From Incurvaria masculella (taxonomy: Eukaryota; Arthropoda; Insecta; Lepidoptera; Incurvariidae), in contig OX335657.1 in assembly GCA_946894095.1 (NCBI GenBank), positions 18,600,001 to 18,664,000 on the forward strand: a stretch of DNA of 64,000 nt, written 5' to 3'. Shown here one piece after another: positions 10,257 through 19,303 of this stretch (the first letter of the stretch is position 1; every line of letters starts with the position of its first letter). The translations under genes and the position numbers were made by a program. The notes below the pieces were generated by a model. That model was not told the DNA's origin and ran no database searches. It saw only the letters and a list, made by a program, of their open reading frames with translations.

Positions 10257-11336
10257 TCATTCACTAACAAACACTGGAGATAGCTTTGTAATGTGGTAAA
10301 GGTTTGATTCCGCCTTCTTGTGTCCAGCATCAACTTCATAAATTGAATTCGAAATCTTCTTTAGAATTTTGTATGGTCCAATCCTCAATTCATCAATTTT
10401 CTTCCTATTTAGTCGATTTCCGTTTTCAACGTAGACTTCGTCTCCAGCTTTAAATTCATATTCTTCCCTATGCCGGTCGAAATATTTTTTATTATAATTA
10501 TGAGATTTTATTGTGTTTTCAACTGCAAGTTTTCTATCTCTTTTCAGATCTTCTGTTGTGAATCTTGATTTCAATTCATCCGGTAGAATATTCACAGTTT
10601 CTCCTTCCAAAAGGTATTTTGGAGCAAACTTCGTGACTGTGTGTTCTGTTTCGTTATATTTTTCTACACATTTCTGTGCAATAGTAGACCACGCCGTTTT
10701 CGTATTATTTTCATTTATTTTACATCTTATCTTATTGACTAAAGTTTGATTTAGCCTTTCATTAAGCCCGTTTGAAAATGGTGCATCTACAGCAGTGAAC
10801 ATCATCCTTATATTTTCCTTCTTTAGAAATTCTTTAAATTCCTTTGAATTTATACCAGGATATTGGTCTGTTAATACCATATCAATATTGTAGTTTTGTG
10901 TCACATTTTTCATTAGTTTAATAAAATCACTGGCGTTTTGATTTCTTGATGTGGAAATATAAGCATATCTTGTGAAATGATCAACCAGAAGATGTAAGTA
11001 TTTTTTTGTTGATCGTGATCCTCCAAAACCTCCAATGGTATCAATAGAAGTAATTTCAAAAGGTCGTGTTGCCGGACCTAAATGTGACATTAAGCCAAAT
11101 TTTGACTTCCTTCTTGATTTGTTTTTTATACAAATTTCACATTCATCACAAATTTGTTTAATGTTTGAGATGATATTCTTTGCAGTGTAGAATGGTGTTA
11201 TTTTATTTGTCATTTGGGTTCTCCCAATGTGGCAGTAAGTATTGTGGACATCTTTTATTAGAGTTTTGCTAAGTTCTTCCGATATTAGGATTTTTTTTCT
11301 TCTTTTATTCTTTTTGTAATAAATTTCGTTCTCCAA
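10257..11336 (-). CDS. Integrase of the LTR retrotransposon
   Basis: This frame encodes the integrase that inserts the cDNA into the host genome. It has an N-terminal zinc-binding region (CHIGRTQM, then CDECEIC), then the DDE core: D in ITSIDTIGGFGG, D in MVLTDQYPG and E in NGLNERLNQTL. A C-terminal region with FKAGDEVYVENGNRLNRKK resembles the usual integrase C-terminal fold. It has no ATG of its own at the start: the open frame begins with a non-ATG codon and overlaps the end of pol by 52 bases in the -1 frame. It is therefore probably made as a Pol fusion through a frameshift at the A8 run near 11,290. A one-base mutation in that run is the alternative. Confidence 0.9.
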   Translation of the reverse strand: MENEIYYKKNKRRKKILISEELSKTLIKDVHNTYCHIGRTQMTNKITPFYTAKNIISNIKQICDECEICIKNKSRRKSKFGLMSHLGPATRPFEITSIDTIGGFGGSRSTKKYLHLLVDHFTRYAYISTSRNQNASDFIKLMKNVTQNYNIDMVLTDQYPGINSKEFKEFLKKENIRMMFTAVDAPFSNGLNERLNQTLVNKIRCKINENNTKTAWSTIAQKCVEKYNETEHTVTKFAPKYLLEGETVNILPDELKSRFTTEDLKRDRKLAVENTIKSHNYNKKYFDRHREEYEFKAGDEVYVENGNRLNRKKIDELRIGPYKILKKISNSIYEVDAGHKKAESNLYHITKLSPVFVSE

Positions 11337-13423
11337 TACAAGTTTGCCTTTTGTAGGTTGAGATTTGTTTGTTGGTCTTTTTTTATATCTTCCAGCTTTA
11401 TTAAATTTACTACTTTTAAGAAATCATCAGTATTATCATAAGTTTGTAGAACTGGATTTCTACTTAAACAGTCCGCTTCTTGGTTAAGTTTTCCTGGCAA
11501 ATATTTAATTTTAAAATTATATTGGGATAAATAGTATGACAAATCCCCTAGTTCCTCATCAGTTCTAGCCTTGATGTTCATATTTTCCAATGGTTTATGA
11601 TCTGAGTATACCATAAATTCTTTTCCTATTAGCCAGTGCTGCCAATATTTCACAGCTTCTTTTACTGCCAGACATTCTAGATATATTGCCTTCTTCTTTT
11701 TTTGAGCTTCATTTAATTTTTTTGAGAAATAAGCAACTGGCTTAGAGTCCCCGTTTTTATTTACTTGTTTTAACACCGCTCCCACTCCTTTGATACTAGC
11801 ATCCGTGTAAATGTTTATTGGTAGTTCAGGGTCAAAGATGTTCAGAATTGGTTCCGTACATAGCAATGCTTTTATTTTATGAAACGATTCCTGACATTCT
11901 GCATTCCATTTAAATTTCACATCCTTCCGTAGTAAATTGTGTAATGGTTCCAGGATAATTGCACTGTGTGGTATAAATTTATGATGGAAATTCACTTTTC
12001 CTAGGAACTGTCTTATATTTTTTCTTGTTTCTGGAATCGGAAAGTTTTTGACAGCAATCAAATAATCTTTCAGAGGTCTGACTGAATTATTTTCTATTAT
12101 ATGGCCCAAATATTTAGCGTAATTATTTGCAAAGGCACATTTTGAAAATTTCAATCGAAAGCCTTCTGTTTGTATTGCCTCCAGTAGTCTTGATATATGT
12201 AGTAGATGTTCTTTAAAAGTTTTTGAAAAAATTAAGATGTCATCTATAAAATTTACTGCAAAACTAGATAGTTCATATTTTCTTATGATGTTGCTCAATA
12301 TTCTTTGGAAAATAGCTGGAGCAGTCTTTAATCCAAATGGGAGACACGTCCATTGAAAATGGCCTTCTTGTGTTACAAATGCAGTTTTGTCTCTATCTTG
12401 AATCTTTAAAGGAATTGACCAAAATGCTGAATTTATGTCAAAAGTGGAAAAATATGTGCAATTAACTGTTTTTACCATTAAATCTTCAATCAATGGAAAC
12501 GGTTGTGATTGAGGAACAACAATTTTGTTCAACTCTCTAAAATCTATACATAGTCTTGTTTTTCTGTCATCTTCCTTTTTATATGCCAGAGTAACTGGAG
12601 CGGCAAATGGACTATAAGATTCCTCAATCAAATTCTTTTTTAATAGTTTTGATATTTGATTTTCTATTTCTCTTCTATCTTCAGCTGAGCATCTGTATGG
12701 ACGCTTATAACAGTATTTATCCACCATCAAGTCAATATGAGCTTCATAATCGCGTACAGTCCCGATGTCATATTTATCCTTTGCGAAGACTGATTGATAT
12801 TTTTCTATCAACTTATCAATTTCCGATTGTTGATTTAAATCTAGATGGTTCACTATCATTTTAAATTCATCGATGTGTACATGTTCATTGAAATTTATTT
12901 CACATTTGTTAATATGTGCATTTTCTTGTTTTAACACTTCATAGTGTAATTGTTTTATATTTTTGTCACCTAGTACATCAGGAATCTCGACATTTATTAA
13001 ATTTGAAGTATCATTTTTTGAGTGGTTTTTATTTTTCAGATCCACTTCATTTGATGTTACCTTCTTTTCTTTTAGTTTGTTACATTGCATGATCTTTAAT
13101 TCTTCATTTTGTATTAAATTAAATTTTTTTATGCAATCCAAACCAATTAGAAAATCGTAATGAAAATTATCATTTTCTATTACGAAAATATCCATATTTC
13201 TTTCAATATCGTATATCTTTATTTTTAGGGTTACCAGACCTTTTGTTTTCTTCTCACCATTAATAGTTTTCAAGTTTACTATTTGTATATCATTCGTATT
13301 TTGTTTTGGTTGTATCCTCAATAATTTTGCATTAATTAATGACACATTGGAACCTGAATCATAAATTCCATAAACCTTTAAGGTATCGTTTAATAGTAAC
13401 TTTACTTTTATTAATGGTGGCAC
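11285..13423 (-). CDS. Pol: protease, reverse transcriptase and RNase H
   Basis: The polyprotein matures Gag and copies the RNA genome into DNA. Aspartic protease: YDSGSNVSL (Asp at about residue 22). Reverse transcriptase: RLCIDFRELNK, FSTFDINSAFWSIPL, LPFGLKTAPAIFQ and the catalytic FIDD (Asp394 and Asp395, counting from the first codon of the listed frame). RNase H: INIYTDASIKGVGAVL (Asp near 537). The frame is intact for 712 codons. It has no good ATG: the frame is open up to the gag stop, so translation by -1 frameshifting at 13,429-13,435 is the natural reading. It ends just after RNase H, which is unusual because integrase normally follows in the same frame. Confidence 0.93.
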   Translation of the reverse strand: MPPLIKVKLLLNDTLKVYGIYDSGSNVSLINAKLLRIQPKQNTNDIQIVNLKTINGEKKTKGLVTLKIKIYDIERNMDIFVIENDNFHYDFLIGLDCIKKFNLIQNEELKIMQCNKLKEKKVTSNEVDLKNKNHSKNDTSNLINVEIPDVLGDKNIKQLHYEVLKQENAHINKCEINFNEHVHIDEFKMIVNHLDLNQQSEIDKLIEKYQSVFAKDKYDIGTVRDYEAHIDLMVDKYCYKRPYRCSAEDRREIENQISKLLKKNLIEESYSPFAAPVTLAYKKEDDRKTRLCIDFRELNKIVVPQSQPFPLIEDLMVKTVNCTYFSTFDINSAFWSIPLKIQDRDKTAFVTQEGHFQWTCLPFGLKTAPAIFQRILSNIIRKYELSSFAVNFIDDILIFSKTFKEHLLHISRLLEAIQTEGFRLKFSKCAFANNYAKYLGHIIENNSVRPLKDYLIAVKNFPIPETRKNIRQFLGKVNFHHKFIPHSAIILEPLHNLLRKDVKFKWNAECQESFHKIKALLCTEPILNIFDPELPINIYTDASIKGVGAVLKQVNKNGDSKPVAYFSKKLNEAQKKKKAIYLECLAVKEAVKYWQHWLIGKEFMVYSDHKPLENMNIKARTDEELGDLSYYLSQYNFKIKYLPGKLNQEADCLSRNPVLQTYDNTDDFLKVVNLIKLEDIKKDQQTNLNLQKANLYWRTKFITKRIKEEKKS
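11288..11297 (-). promoter_or_regulatory. Possible -1 frameshift site between RNase H and integrase
   Basis: In the pol frame the codons are GAA AAA AAA TCC TAA. A AAA AAA is a permitted X XXY YYZ slippery heptamer and a -1 slip enters the integrase frame. It could equally be a one-base length change in a homopolymer. Confidence 0.45.
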
Positions 13424-13425
13424 TT

Positions 13426-14538
13426 CTAGTTTTTTGGATTTTTCTCATTTAATTCAATTTCAAGTTCTGAGTTGTTAACCGTTTTCACAACAGCTTCTTG
13501 GTTTTTCACTTTAAACCAGCAATTTTCCTCAGCATGGTAACATTTCTTTTTTTTCTCGTTGAAACAGATTTGACATGGTTGTTTTTCTGGATTTTTTTGG
13601 TATTTATTGTCCGAATATGTAATATTTTTTTTATCATATTTATTCTTTCCAACAAGATGTTCCAATCTTCCTATTTCATTGTATAGATCTTTTTCTCTGT
13701 CAATTTTATCAGCCACAAAATTCGGTAAGCCAAATGCTATAAGGTCTATAAGTGTCCCAGTATCAATCGATTTTCTTACTTCCAGTAATAATTTCTCTTT
13801 TTTTAAAGCATACTCAAGTAACGAACCTGCTTGATATTTAAAGGCAAGGGCATATCTAATGGGTGACCATCCTTTATTTGCAAACGTCTCACAAAAAAGT
13901 TTCTCCCATTTGTCCCAATCTGATTCCATTGTAAATTTCATTAGCATGCAGTTGTACCAATCTTGACTGGAATATTCCATAAAAAATTTTAAAATTTCAA
14001 TTTTCTTCTTGTCTTCATCGATTTGGAAACGTTCACATTCTTTATTGAAATCTTTGATCCACTGGTGAGCATTCGAGTTTCTGCCAGAGAATTTCTTAAT
14101 CATGAAATCATTTGCAATTCTTCCCAAGTTTTGAGTTTCAGATTTTTTTTGTTTATCTTCAAGTAACTTTTCTAATAGTTTTTCCAAACTCTGATTTGAG
14201 CCACCAGGTATAGATTCATCATTAGTTGTTTTTTCCAGAATTTCTTCTAGGTAAAAATCATTAAACTGTAAGTTTTGTTCTTCATCCAAATATATTTTTG
14301 ATAATTCATCTGTCAAGTTAATCCATATATTCCTCGTTTGATGTCTTTTATTTAATGTTTTTTTTATTTTGGCATAATTGGGTGTATTTGTAATTTCTTG
14401 GTGTAGATTTGCAGGTTGGAAGTCATTTGGTATTCCAAAAATCTGTCCATGAGGTGTAGCTATTGAGGTTACACATATGATGTTCGATTTTCCGTCTGCT
14501 GTGGATTTCACAGCAAAATCAAACCTTAACTTTTCCAT
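13426..14538 (-). CDS. Gag of the LTR retrotransposon
   Basis: The 370-residue structural protein starts at an ATG in a favourable context (GAAACATGG), only about 32 bases after the 5' LTR. The middle is a charged, helical retrotransposon Gag region (WIKDFNKECERFQID, WDKWEKLFCETFANKGW). Near the C-terminus a zinc-knuckle-like set of Cys and His residues (CQIC...CYHAEENCW) is spaced more widely than the classical CX2CX4HX4C. It ends in TAG directly after the slippery heptamer. The frame is intact. Confidence 0.88.
   Translation of the reverse strand: MEKLRFDFAVKSTADGKSNIICVTSIATPHGQIFGIPNDFQPANLHQEITNTPNYAKIKKTLNKRHQTRNIWINLTDELSKIYLDEEQNLQFNDFYLEEILEKTTNDESIPGGSNQSLEKLLEKLLEDKQKKSETQNLGRIANDFMIKKFSGRNSNAHQWIKDFNKECERFQIDEDKKKIEILKFFMEYSSQDWYNCMLMKFTMESDWDKWEKLFCETFANKGWSPIRYALAFKYQAGSLLEYALKKEKLLLEVRKSIDTGTLIDLIAFGLPNFVADKIDREKDLYNEIGRLEHLVGKNKYDKKNITYSDNKYQKNPEKQPCQICFNEKKKKCYHAEENCWFKVKNQEAVVKTVNNSELEIELNEKNPKN
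13429..13435 (-). promoter_or_regulatory. Gag-pol -1 ribosomal frameshift heptamer A AAA AAC
   Basis: In the gag frame the codons are CCA AAA AAC TAG. The canonical slippery heptamer A AAA AAC ends at the base before the gag stop, and a -1 slip continues into pol. I did not establish whether a stimulatory structure follows. Confidence 0.8.
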
Positions 14539-14559
14539 GTTTCTTGAAATATTTGCAGA

Positions 14560-14570
14560 AAATGTTGTTT
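14560..14570 (-). other. Putative self-primer binding site (11 nt)
   Basis: Immediately downstream of the 5' LTR the element reads AAACAACATTT. This is perfectly complementary to AAATGTTGTTT inside its own LTR (14,740 down to 14,730), and the match stops at 11 bases on both sides. No tRNA 3'-end complement of the usual TGG type is seen. Confidence 0.65.
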
Positions 14571-14914
14571 TATAATAGTGTTATACTCTCCGCATAGAAA
14601 TAATGAAACAAAGACGTAATTGCGTTTCTCTGTAAAACGAAAGTTTTAATTATAATTTGTGCATTCGGTTTTTAACCAATTAAGTGCATTATATGTTAAC
14701 AAAAGATGGACTTACCTGTAAAACGAAAGAAACAACATTTAAAGCCTTTATTTCAGGTCTTTTTGTATCTTTAGGTAAGTTAATTCTTCACGACAATAAC
14801 AAACCCACTTTCATATTTAGTTGAGTGTCATGACTGTCAGAGTTGACATCTCAGAGGTTTTTTGAATAATGCAGCCAGTATTAACCTAAGAAAAGCTAAG
14901 TGGTTTTCTTTACA
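14571..14914 (-). repeat. 5' LTR (344 bp)
   Basis: It matches the 3' LTR base for base by eye, at a constant offset of 4,707. The inferred transcript start is at 14,740. A consensus splice donor (CAG|GTAAGT, at 14,715) and an acceptor-like TTTTACAG|AG (at 14,630) lie downstream of that start. Confidence 0.92.
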
Positions 14915-15369
14915 TTCTTATAACTTGCGAACCATTCACCTGATTTATATGCGTATTTTATCAACGTATAGCATCTCTGGGAGCAGTCAGGTTCGGAATG
15001 GGTTACCGTTTTGGATGTTGAGGCTGGCTTTGGCTTGGAGTCACGTAAAACTTTAGTCCCCTTTGTTACTTACTTACTTGGAACGCAATGTAGCAGTGCA
15101 AGTGCAGATAGGCTCTGGCGATACATGCTTCTTTTTTAAATAGCCACCACATCTTTACGAAGCTTTACATGGAAATGATTGCATGCTTCTCATTAAATCA
15201 TGCCATATCGGTTCAAACGATCTTAATTAAATTTGGAAGATGCATACATTGTCCTGGACCAGCCTGTTGGGCTACGTTTTATTCATGAAATAATTCAGCC
15301 CAACATCAGTCCGAAACAATATTCATCCGAGCGGAGCCGGGTACAGCAGCTTGTTCTAAGAATAAAATT

Positions 15370-16750
15370 ATGTATTTCATGAAGTACATTTCACACGTAA
15401 ATCTAGCGAAACGGTTTTATTTCAAATAAATTGAATAATGTAATAGCCTGAGAGGTTTTATTTTCTTCTGTTTAGAGAATTTAAATAAAAGCATGTTTAA
15501 AAAAAAAAATATGATTTTACTCAAATTTGAACCATTCTGATCCTCTGTGGTCCTTACCGAAGCCATACATTATTTACAGTCTTTGGCGAGTACCTACATT
15601 TCATAAGTCAAATGAAGTGGATATAGAGATGACACAAAAGTACTTATCATTTTTAACTCCAAGAAAGCACCGTGTACAGCAATGAAGTATTTCGTCTTGA
15701 CTTTAACTGCATGGGAACCTGGTGGCAAGCCAGGACATTACTTTATACGCACGAACACGTCGAACTGCCAGCAAGCCTCGGGAATCTGCCAAGAGATTCC
15801 CCGCACGCCCCGCACACCCCGCACCGCGAGCGATTGTCCCCATGCTAATGTCGTCAATTCGTCGAATTATTCGTCGTTAAATCAAGTCACGTCGCCGGGC
15901 GCGGAGTAGTGTCGCGGACCGCATTCAAATCGGTGCATCGCATTGCATGCTGAGGTGCTGGCACTCGTCTTGGGGAGGTGGGGGAGGTGAGGTCACGGAG
16001 GAGGGAGGGACAATGGTGCGCCGAGCCCTAGCGACGATTACACTTGCACGAACGCTATTCGTTACATTTAAATTTCATTGCAACACGGTATGGGAGGTTT
16101 TAATGCAATGCGTTGTACCATAACTGGAATTATTAAAATGTTCTGGGTCATTTATCTAAACCATTGTTATTCGGTTTGTGATGGAGTGTTGGAATATCGC
16201 GGTCCCGTCTTACGGTTTTGTACCAGGTTTTTTTACCCTCCCTTCTCCCTGGAGAGAAATGGTGAGGTATCTAGGGCCCCCTCAACCCCAGACCTGCCTC
16301 CGCGTTATTTTTAAAATGGTCATGACAACTCAAAATTATTTGTACAGACCACTAGTAATGTAATAAGTCTGTAAAGTTACTTCATTAACATTTTTTATAC
16401 TCGTAGCATACATCTTTGTCCTCGGGCTCACTTGATTGCTTCACGCACCCAACAGTGTAATCAGACGATTTCAGTAATCTTAGCCAGAGTTACACGCAAT
16501 CTCAGCCTCATCACCAGTCGGCAGTGGCAAATTCTGTTAAGCTGTGAGGGCCCAAATGCTGCAGCGAAAAAATACACGTGATATCTGGCAACACTCTCGC
16601 GCAACGTTACCACAGACCGAATTCAATACGGGCACTTGCTGCTGATCCCAAGTGTTTTAATTGAGAAAGAAGAACGATTAGTTTCGCTGGATATCGATGG
16701 CGAATATCACAAGTTTCATGTTACTACCCAAAAACACCTTAAAATAGGAA
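15370..16750. other. No recognised gene; moderately GC-rich stretch
   Basis: It is mostly AT-rich. A CG-dense segment with short direct repeats (CCCCGCACGCC, CCCCGCACACC) lies at about 15,780-15,910. I see no splice-supported coding sequence. Confidence 0.3.
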
Positions 16751-16840
16751 CTAGGTGCCATGCCAGGACATTCCTACTATCCTTACATTGCACGGTTGCA
16801 TTGAACTGGATAACACACGTTCACTACTTCGATCTGCAAT
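16751..16840 (-). repeat. SINE fragment, body only
   Basis: It contains the body blocks GGTGCCATGCCAGGACATTC and TTGCACGGTTGCATTGAACT (reverse complement of the body) and is truncated on both sides. Confidence 0.65.
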
Positions 16841-16892
16841 TTTAAGATACGAAAACATTTGGTTTGAATAAAAATACGTTTTCAAAAGTATC

Positions 16893-17030
16893 GTGGTCAG
16901 TGACAGCTCGTGGTGTAGGGGCTAGAGGACTTGCCTTTCATGCGAGAGGTCTCGGTGCAAATCCTCACCCCGGTCATACACCACTTTCATTCTTTTTCTG
17001 TATGTGCATTTCGTTTACGAATGCTAGCTG
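16893..17030 (+). repeat. 5' part of a tRNA-headed SINE, interrupted by Harbinger
   Basis: The head has an A-box-like TGGTGTAGGGG and a B-box-like GGTGCAAATCC, the internal promoter of a tRNA-derived SINE. It reads on to GCATTTCGTTTACGAATGCT and stops at CTG, the 3-bp target duplication of the Harbinger element. The SINE resumes at 30,724. Confidence 0.8.
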
Positions 17031-17205
17031 GGGGTCTACCATGGTAAGTTTATTCGCCGAGGGAATTAACAAGTCAGGGAATAAAGCTGACGACTAGTAC
17101 CATCCTCGCTGTCAAATGACGTAAGTTCACTCGTCGCTCGTTTATGCAGTGTCGGTCAAACAAATTCATTGGAAAATGTAACATATTTGTACCATCTTAA
17201 TAATT
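17031..17205 (+). repeat. Harbinger terminal inverted repeat, left
   Basis: It aligns with the reverse complement of 30,546-30,723, with a few substitutions and small indels (for example a four-base CTCG/TTCG difference near GTTCACTCGTCG). Confidence 0.85.
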
Positions 17206-17289
17206 TGATAGCTCACTGTAAAATGAAATTCTGATAAACTCGTCTACCTTACATCAACTTGTTTAGAGAAGTGAATGGGAAATACATTG

Positions 17290-17765
17290 TATAAGTATAC
17301 AACAGAGACTTTCGGAAGCTCCGCCGCCTCACTCCGGACCTCTTTGAGGAGCTACGCCGGGCGTTCGTGACACTGCTCCCTCAACCAAGGAGATCCGACA
17401 GCACCTCCCCAGCCAGCAAGTAAGAACATTCATGAATGCAATATCAATAATTGTATAGGGAGCCGAGGGATTCTTTCTACCTTATAGATGCTCTTTGTGA
17501 GAGATTGCATGCAATATAAATTGATTGGCGGGTAATTGCCTACCCACTCGTCAAAACATTCTCCAATCTAGTGGGTGTGCCAACTAGAATCAAATTTGTA
17601 TATAAGTACCTACTATGAATCCAGATTGAGAACTACCTATGATTTACTTATTGTTTGTTTTGCTTACAGATTATCTCTTGCATTTTTTGCGAGCGGTGAC
17701 TAGCACCGTGGACCTGCATCGCTCAACATACATCAAGTGATTTCAGCCTTCTTTCGTCAGAACTA
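17290..17765 (+). pseudogene. Truncated inverted copy of the Harbinger transposase 5' end
   Basis: 17,300-17,420 repeats the end of transposase exon 1 (FRKL.RLTPDLFEEL, LLPQP.RSDS.SPA) and 17,670-17,765 repeats the start of exon 2, with intron 1 between them. It lies on the plus strand, opposite to the full gene at 26.5-30.0 kb. One base is missing before the exon 1 donor compared with the intact gene, and the copy stops within exon 2. It extends the homology of the two transposon ends well beyond the terminal repeats. Confidence 0.75.
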
Positions 17766-17887
17766 GTGCGAAAGGGAAGAAATAAAACGAGGGTTAATTT
17801 TGAAGCGGTTTTATTTATTTGAAATACTTTTATTTAGTTAACAAAATATTTTTGAATAAACAGTATTACGATCATCGCTTACTTTTC

Positions 17888-18182
17888 TAGTCTACTGCTG
17901 AGATTCATAAAGCTTACTTGTACTTGGCCAACCCCTGATTTCACCGCCTCCAACTACCTGAAATCCGATAGTTAACTTTCAGTTAAATTGCATTTTTGTA
18001 TGATGTAACCGAAAGATAACTTTGGAATTTTTGTAACTGGAGGTGGTGGAACCGGGCGTAAGCCAAATTATGCCTTCCAACTGTCAGTTTTGACAAAATG
18101 TACGGAACTAATGTCAAATTTGACAGCCGGAAGCTATACTTTGACTTAGCCAAGCACGAAAAAGGTCTACGAATCTCAGCAT
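17888..18182. repeat. MITE, family M2
   Basis: Terminal inverted repeats are TGCTGAGATTCATA on the left and the complement of TCTACGAATCTCAGCA on the right. The interior has the paired GTTAACTTTCAGTTA and TAACCGAAAGATAACTTT shared with 9,405-9,560. Confidence 0.65.
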
Positions 18183-18609
18183 ATGTTTCGTCCACCTTTT
18201 TGTTAGTAAAATCCTAAACGTTAAATTAAATAAGTAAGCGATAAATATAACACTGTTTATCGAAAAACATTGTACTAATATTATGTAACAACAGTGAAAG
18301 TTTAAATAAACATACTTTTATTTGGATCTTTAATACTTATTAATATGAAACAAGAACACATATCACTTACCTAAACGCTCGCCCATGCATAACCATACCA
18401 TACAAACATAATAAATTATACCGACTCTTTCAGATTTTTCCACATTGGACCTTGCCTGAAATTGGTGCCTTTTTATCAAGGTTTTTTTTTTGTTTGCACG
18501 GCCATAAACCAAACTTAGTTATTTTTGTTAAGAATAATGTTACAAACAAAATTTGTTACGACATGTTTATGCCTAGACTCAGTCCAAATGAAGTTATTTT
18601 GTAATTTTG

Positions 18610-18810
18610 TATTTTGTGGTATTTGCCATCCATGTCAGGTTGCATAGGTATTTCCCCCACAAGTACAACAGGGTCCTTCAAACTTGGTTTCAAGAAGCAT
18701 CTGGCCGGCCAGCATGGTTTTCGGAGCCCCACTGAAAGTTCAAAAAGTCACTCACTCACAAAGTTCACTTTAACACGCGTACACCATATGCCGCGCTCTA
18801 CATAAGAACG
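18610..18810 (+). repeat. Dispersed repeat D
   Basis: It contains TATTTCCCCCACAAG, CATCTGGCCGGCCAGCATGG and GTACACCATATGCCGCGC. The frame reads FKLGFKKHLAG, a LINE C-terminal remnant. No gene is seen from here to 19,300. Confidence 0.5.
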
Positions 18811-19303
18811 GTGTATATATTACGGTTAAAATCCGATGCTACTGAGCAGTCCCCTCAAATGCCATCCTTGCATATAAAGGATCCGCTTATGGTTGACAAA
18901 CCCATTGCAAATAGAAAGATACACAACAAAAAAAACTCATAGGAGTTTAATGTATATAATTAATACATTTTTCCCTTATTTTTTTTAAATTCAGTTTTCC
19001 ATACATAACAACCTCTCAAGATAAAAGAAATCAGTAAACAGCCCCTCTATACAATGACAAGGAAATGGCACCATCCGTCTCTCGGATGCTTGCCTCTTGG
19101 ACATCCACGAGCCTCGGTCCTGAAAAGGACTTTTGAATAGCACGACGGTGATGGGAGGAAGAATGTTGGCAGCAGAGCATTAATTATTAAGCCCCTGCAG
19201 CAAAGTCTGAAAAAAAAATTACATTTTTATTGCTTGTATTATTGAAATGGCTGAGTTAGTCTGAAAATACTATAATAGGTATAATTAATTTGCATAATAC
19301 ATT

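Larger units (their letters stand above)
9864..14914 (-). mobile_element. Full-length Ty3/gypsy-type LTR retrotransposon
   Basis: This is a 5,051-bp element on the minus strand, flanked by the direct repeat TTCT (9,860-9,863 and 14,915-14,918). From 5' to 3' it has an LTR, an 11-nt self-priming site, gag, pol (protease, reverse transcriptase, RNase H), integrase, a purine-rich tract and an LTR. The order with integrase after RNase H places it in Ty3/gypsy. No envelope gene is present. The two 344-bp LTRs look identical by eye, so insertion was recent. It sits inside an older Helitron copy. Whether it is still active depends on whether the pol/integrase frame change is programmed or a mutation. 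Confidence 0.93.
9655..15353 (+). mobile_element. Helitron copy split by the LTR retrotransposon
   Basis: The parts 9,655-9,863 and 14,915-15,353 together align with 22,510-23,152. The 3' end has the CCGAGCGGAGCCGGGT hairpin and CAGCTTG, a decayed CTAG. The left boundary is uncertain. The two parts are interrupted exactly at the TTCT target duplication of the retrotransposon. Confidence 0.65.

Noticed and set aside
15682..15909. 75-codon frame in the GC-rich stretch
   Set aside because: Low-complexity CCCCGCAC repeats produce it; no domain or splice evidence.
16893..16985. Genuine tRNA gene
   Set aside because: The A and B boxes are present, but the flanking body is that of a dispersed SINE and a clean cloverleaf with an anticodon stem was not evident.
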